From Rhabdornis inornatus (lineage: Eukaryota; Chordata; Aves; Passeriformes; Rhabdornithidae): DNA of 64,000 nucleotides. The notes under the pieces are model-generated. The model did not search any database. It was not told where the DNA came from and was given only the letters and a program-made list of their open reading frames with translations. This document shows, piece after piece, positions 63,164 to 64,000 of this stretch. Position 1 is the first letter of the stretch. Each line of letters opens with the position of its first letter. Position numbers and translations under genes: made by a program. The stretch lies in assembly GCA_013397075.1 (NCBI GenBank), contig VWZS01004479.1, positions 519,514 through 583,513 on the forward strand, in the 5' to 3' direction.

Positions 63164-64000
63164 CTGTGAGAAAGAAATATAGTATCAAATATAGCTATCT
63201 TGTGGTAAGACAATTTGACAAAGTTCAATTTGCATACAGGATGGAACATACTACTTTAGCAGACTATATTGAAATGCAATTTAAAACATGCTGACAACAT
63301 TTCGTGCCTCTTTGCAACCTTCTCAAACCAGATAGCTCTAGGCAAGCTGAGCTTTGACAGCATTCCTTGGAAGATGGGGGTTGTTAATTGTGGGGATTCT
63401 TTCACTTAACGGAGGCTCTCCAAGGACAGCAAATGTGATTTACAAATTAAGAAGCAGCCTTGCAACACAGCCCTCCCCTGTCCCCTGCAGCAGGGTAAGA
63501 GTTACCCTCATGGAACTAATGATGAAACTTCACACAGCAAAGGTGATTTGCCTAAAGTTGCTAAGGAAGCTGGACAAAGCCCTGCAAAATGACATCCTTC
63601 AAGGCTTTTGAAGTGCACAGCCATGCAAGTCAGGCCTGCAGCACTGTGGAGCTCTTAGAGGAAATCACTGCAAACAGAGACTTGTGTGTTCACATAGAAA
63701 AGGAACTGCTGAAAGTCTGTGAAATGCATGTTGCTCTCTCAGACCTACCCACTCACTCCACAATCTCAGATGCCTGCACAGGCATCAGTTACAGGATATT
63801 CTTGAACTGGGGAGTTTCAAGGTCTGCCCAAGGACCAGCACGTGCAGTCTGAGGGCACATGCATGCACAGACACAGAGGCAAGTGACACCGCAGTGCTAC
63901 CCCTCTCATAACCCTCCCAACTTGGGAACAAGCACTATAGACATCAAAAAACTCCCAGGCACACCGAACAGACACTTGCTGGCCAAGATTTTTGTTCTCT
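63164..64000 (-). other. DUSP22: DUSP22 intron 1 (3' part)
   Basis: Upstream of exon 2 on the minus strand. I looked for the expected first exon (MGNGMNK-type) and did not find it, so it is beyond the right edge. Open frames here show no family motifs. Confidence 0.75.

Noticed and set aside
63164..64000. DUSP22 exon 1 near the right end
   Set aside because: No minus-strand sequence encoding an MGNGMNK-like start with a donor was found.
1..64000. CRISPR arrays, bacterial defence or phage systems
   Set aside because: No regularly spaced repeats or prokaryotic gene clusters; gene structure and repeats are vertebrate.

Overview
This window looks like vertebrate nuclear DNA, most likely from a bird. 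The genes are split into short exons with GT-AG introns. The recognisable mobile elements are all CR1-type LINE fragments, some with the typical avian CR1 3' end. There is also a GC- and CpG-rich promoter island. I see no bacterial, plasmid or phage features, no CRISPR array and no convincing RNA gene.

Two protein-coding genes are present, both on the minus strand, so transcription runs from right to left. DUSP22 (the dual-specificity phosphatase JSP1/JKAP) covers about 29.7-63.2 kb. Six coding exons (exons 2-7, 600 nt including the stop) can be placed to the base. The very short first coding exon lies beyond the right edge. IRF4 (interferon regulatory factor 4) covers positions 1 to about 8.6 kb. 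A non-coding exon 1 is inferred, and coding exons 2-7 (1,084 nt, about 361 codons) are placed to the base. The last two exons lie beyond the left edge. All predicted junctions keep one open frame in both genes. The order DUSP22 then IRF4 on the same strand is the arrangement I recall for human 6p25.

Region by region: 1-8.6 kb is IRF4; about 7.7-9.3 kb is its CpG island, with a TATA-like element and an NF-kB consensus site; 8.6-29.7 kb is intergenic or DUSP22 3' UTR, with two degraded CR1 fragments, a perfect 21-bp-arm inverted repeat and two adjacent short tandem duplications; 29.7-64 kb is DUSP22, mostly intron. Intron 3 (15.6 kb) holds a cluster of CR1 pieces in both orientations. Intron 2 holds a striking perfect 31-bp inverted repeat.

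I found no new gene system. The observations most worth a second look are the two perfect inverted repeats, the oppositely oriented CR1 cluster, the promoter motifs of IRF4, and species differences in the DUSP22 C-terminus and IRF4 N-terminus. Most other open frames are short chance frames in introns or GC-rich DNA and are not annotated.
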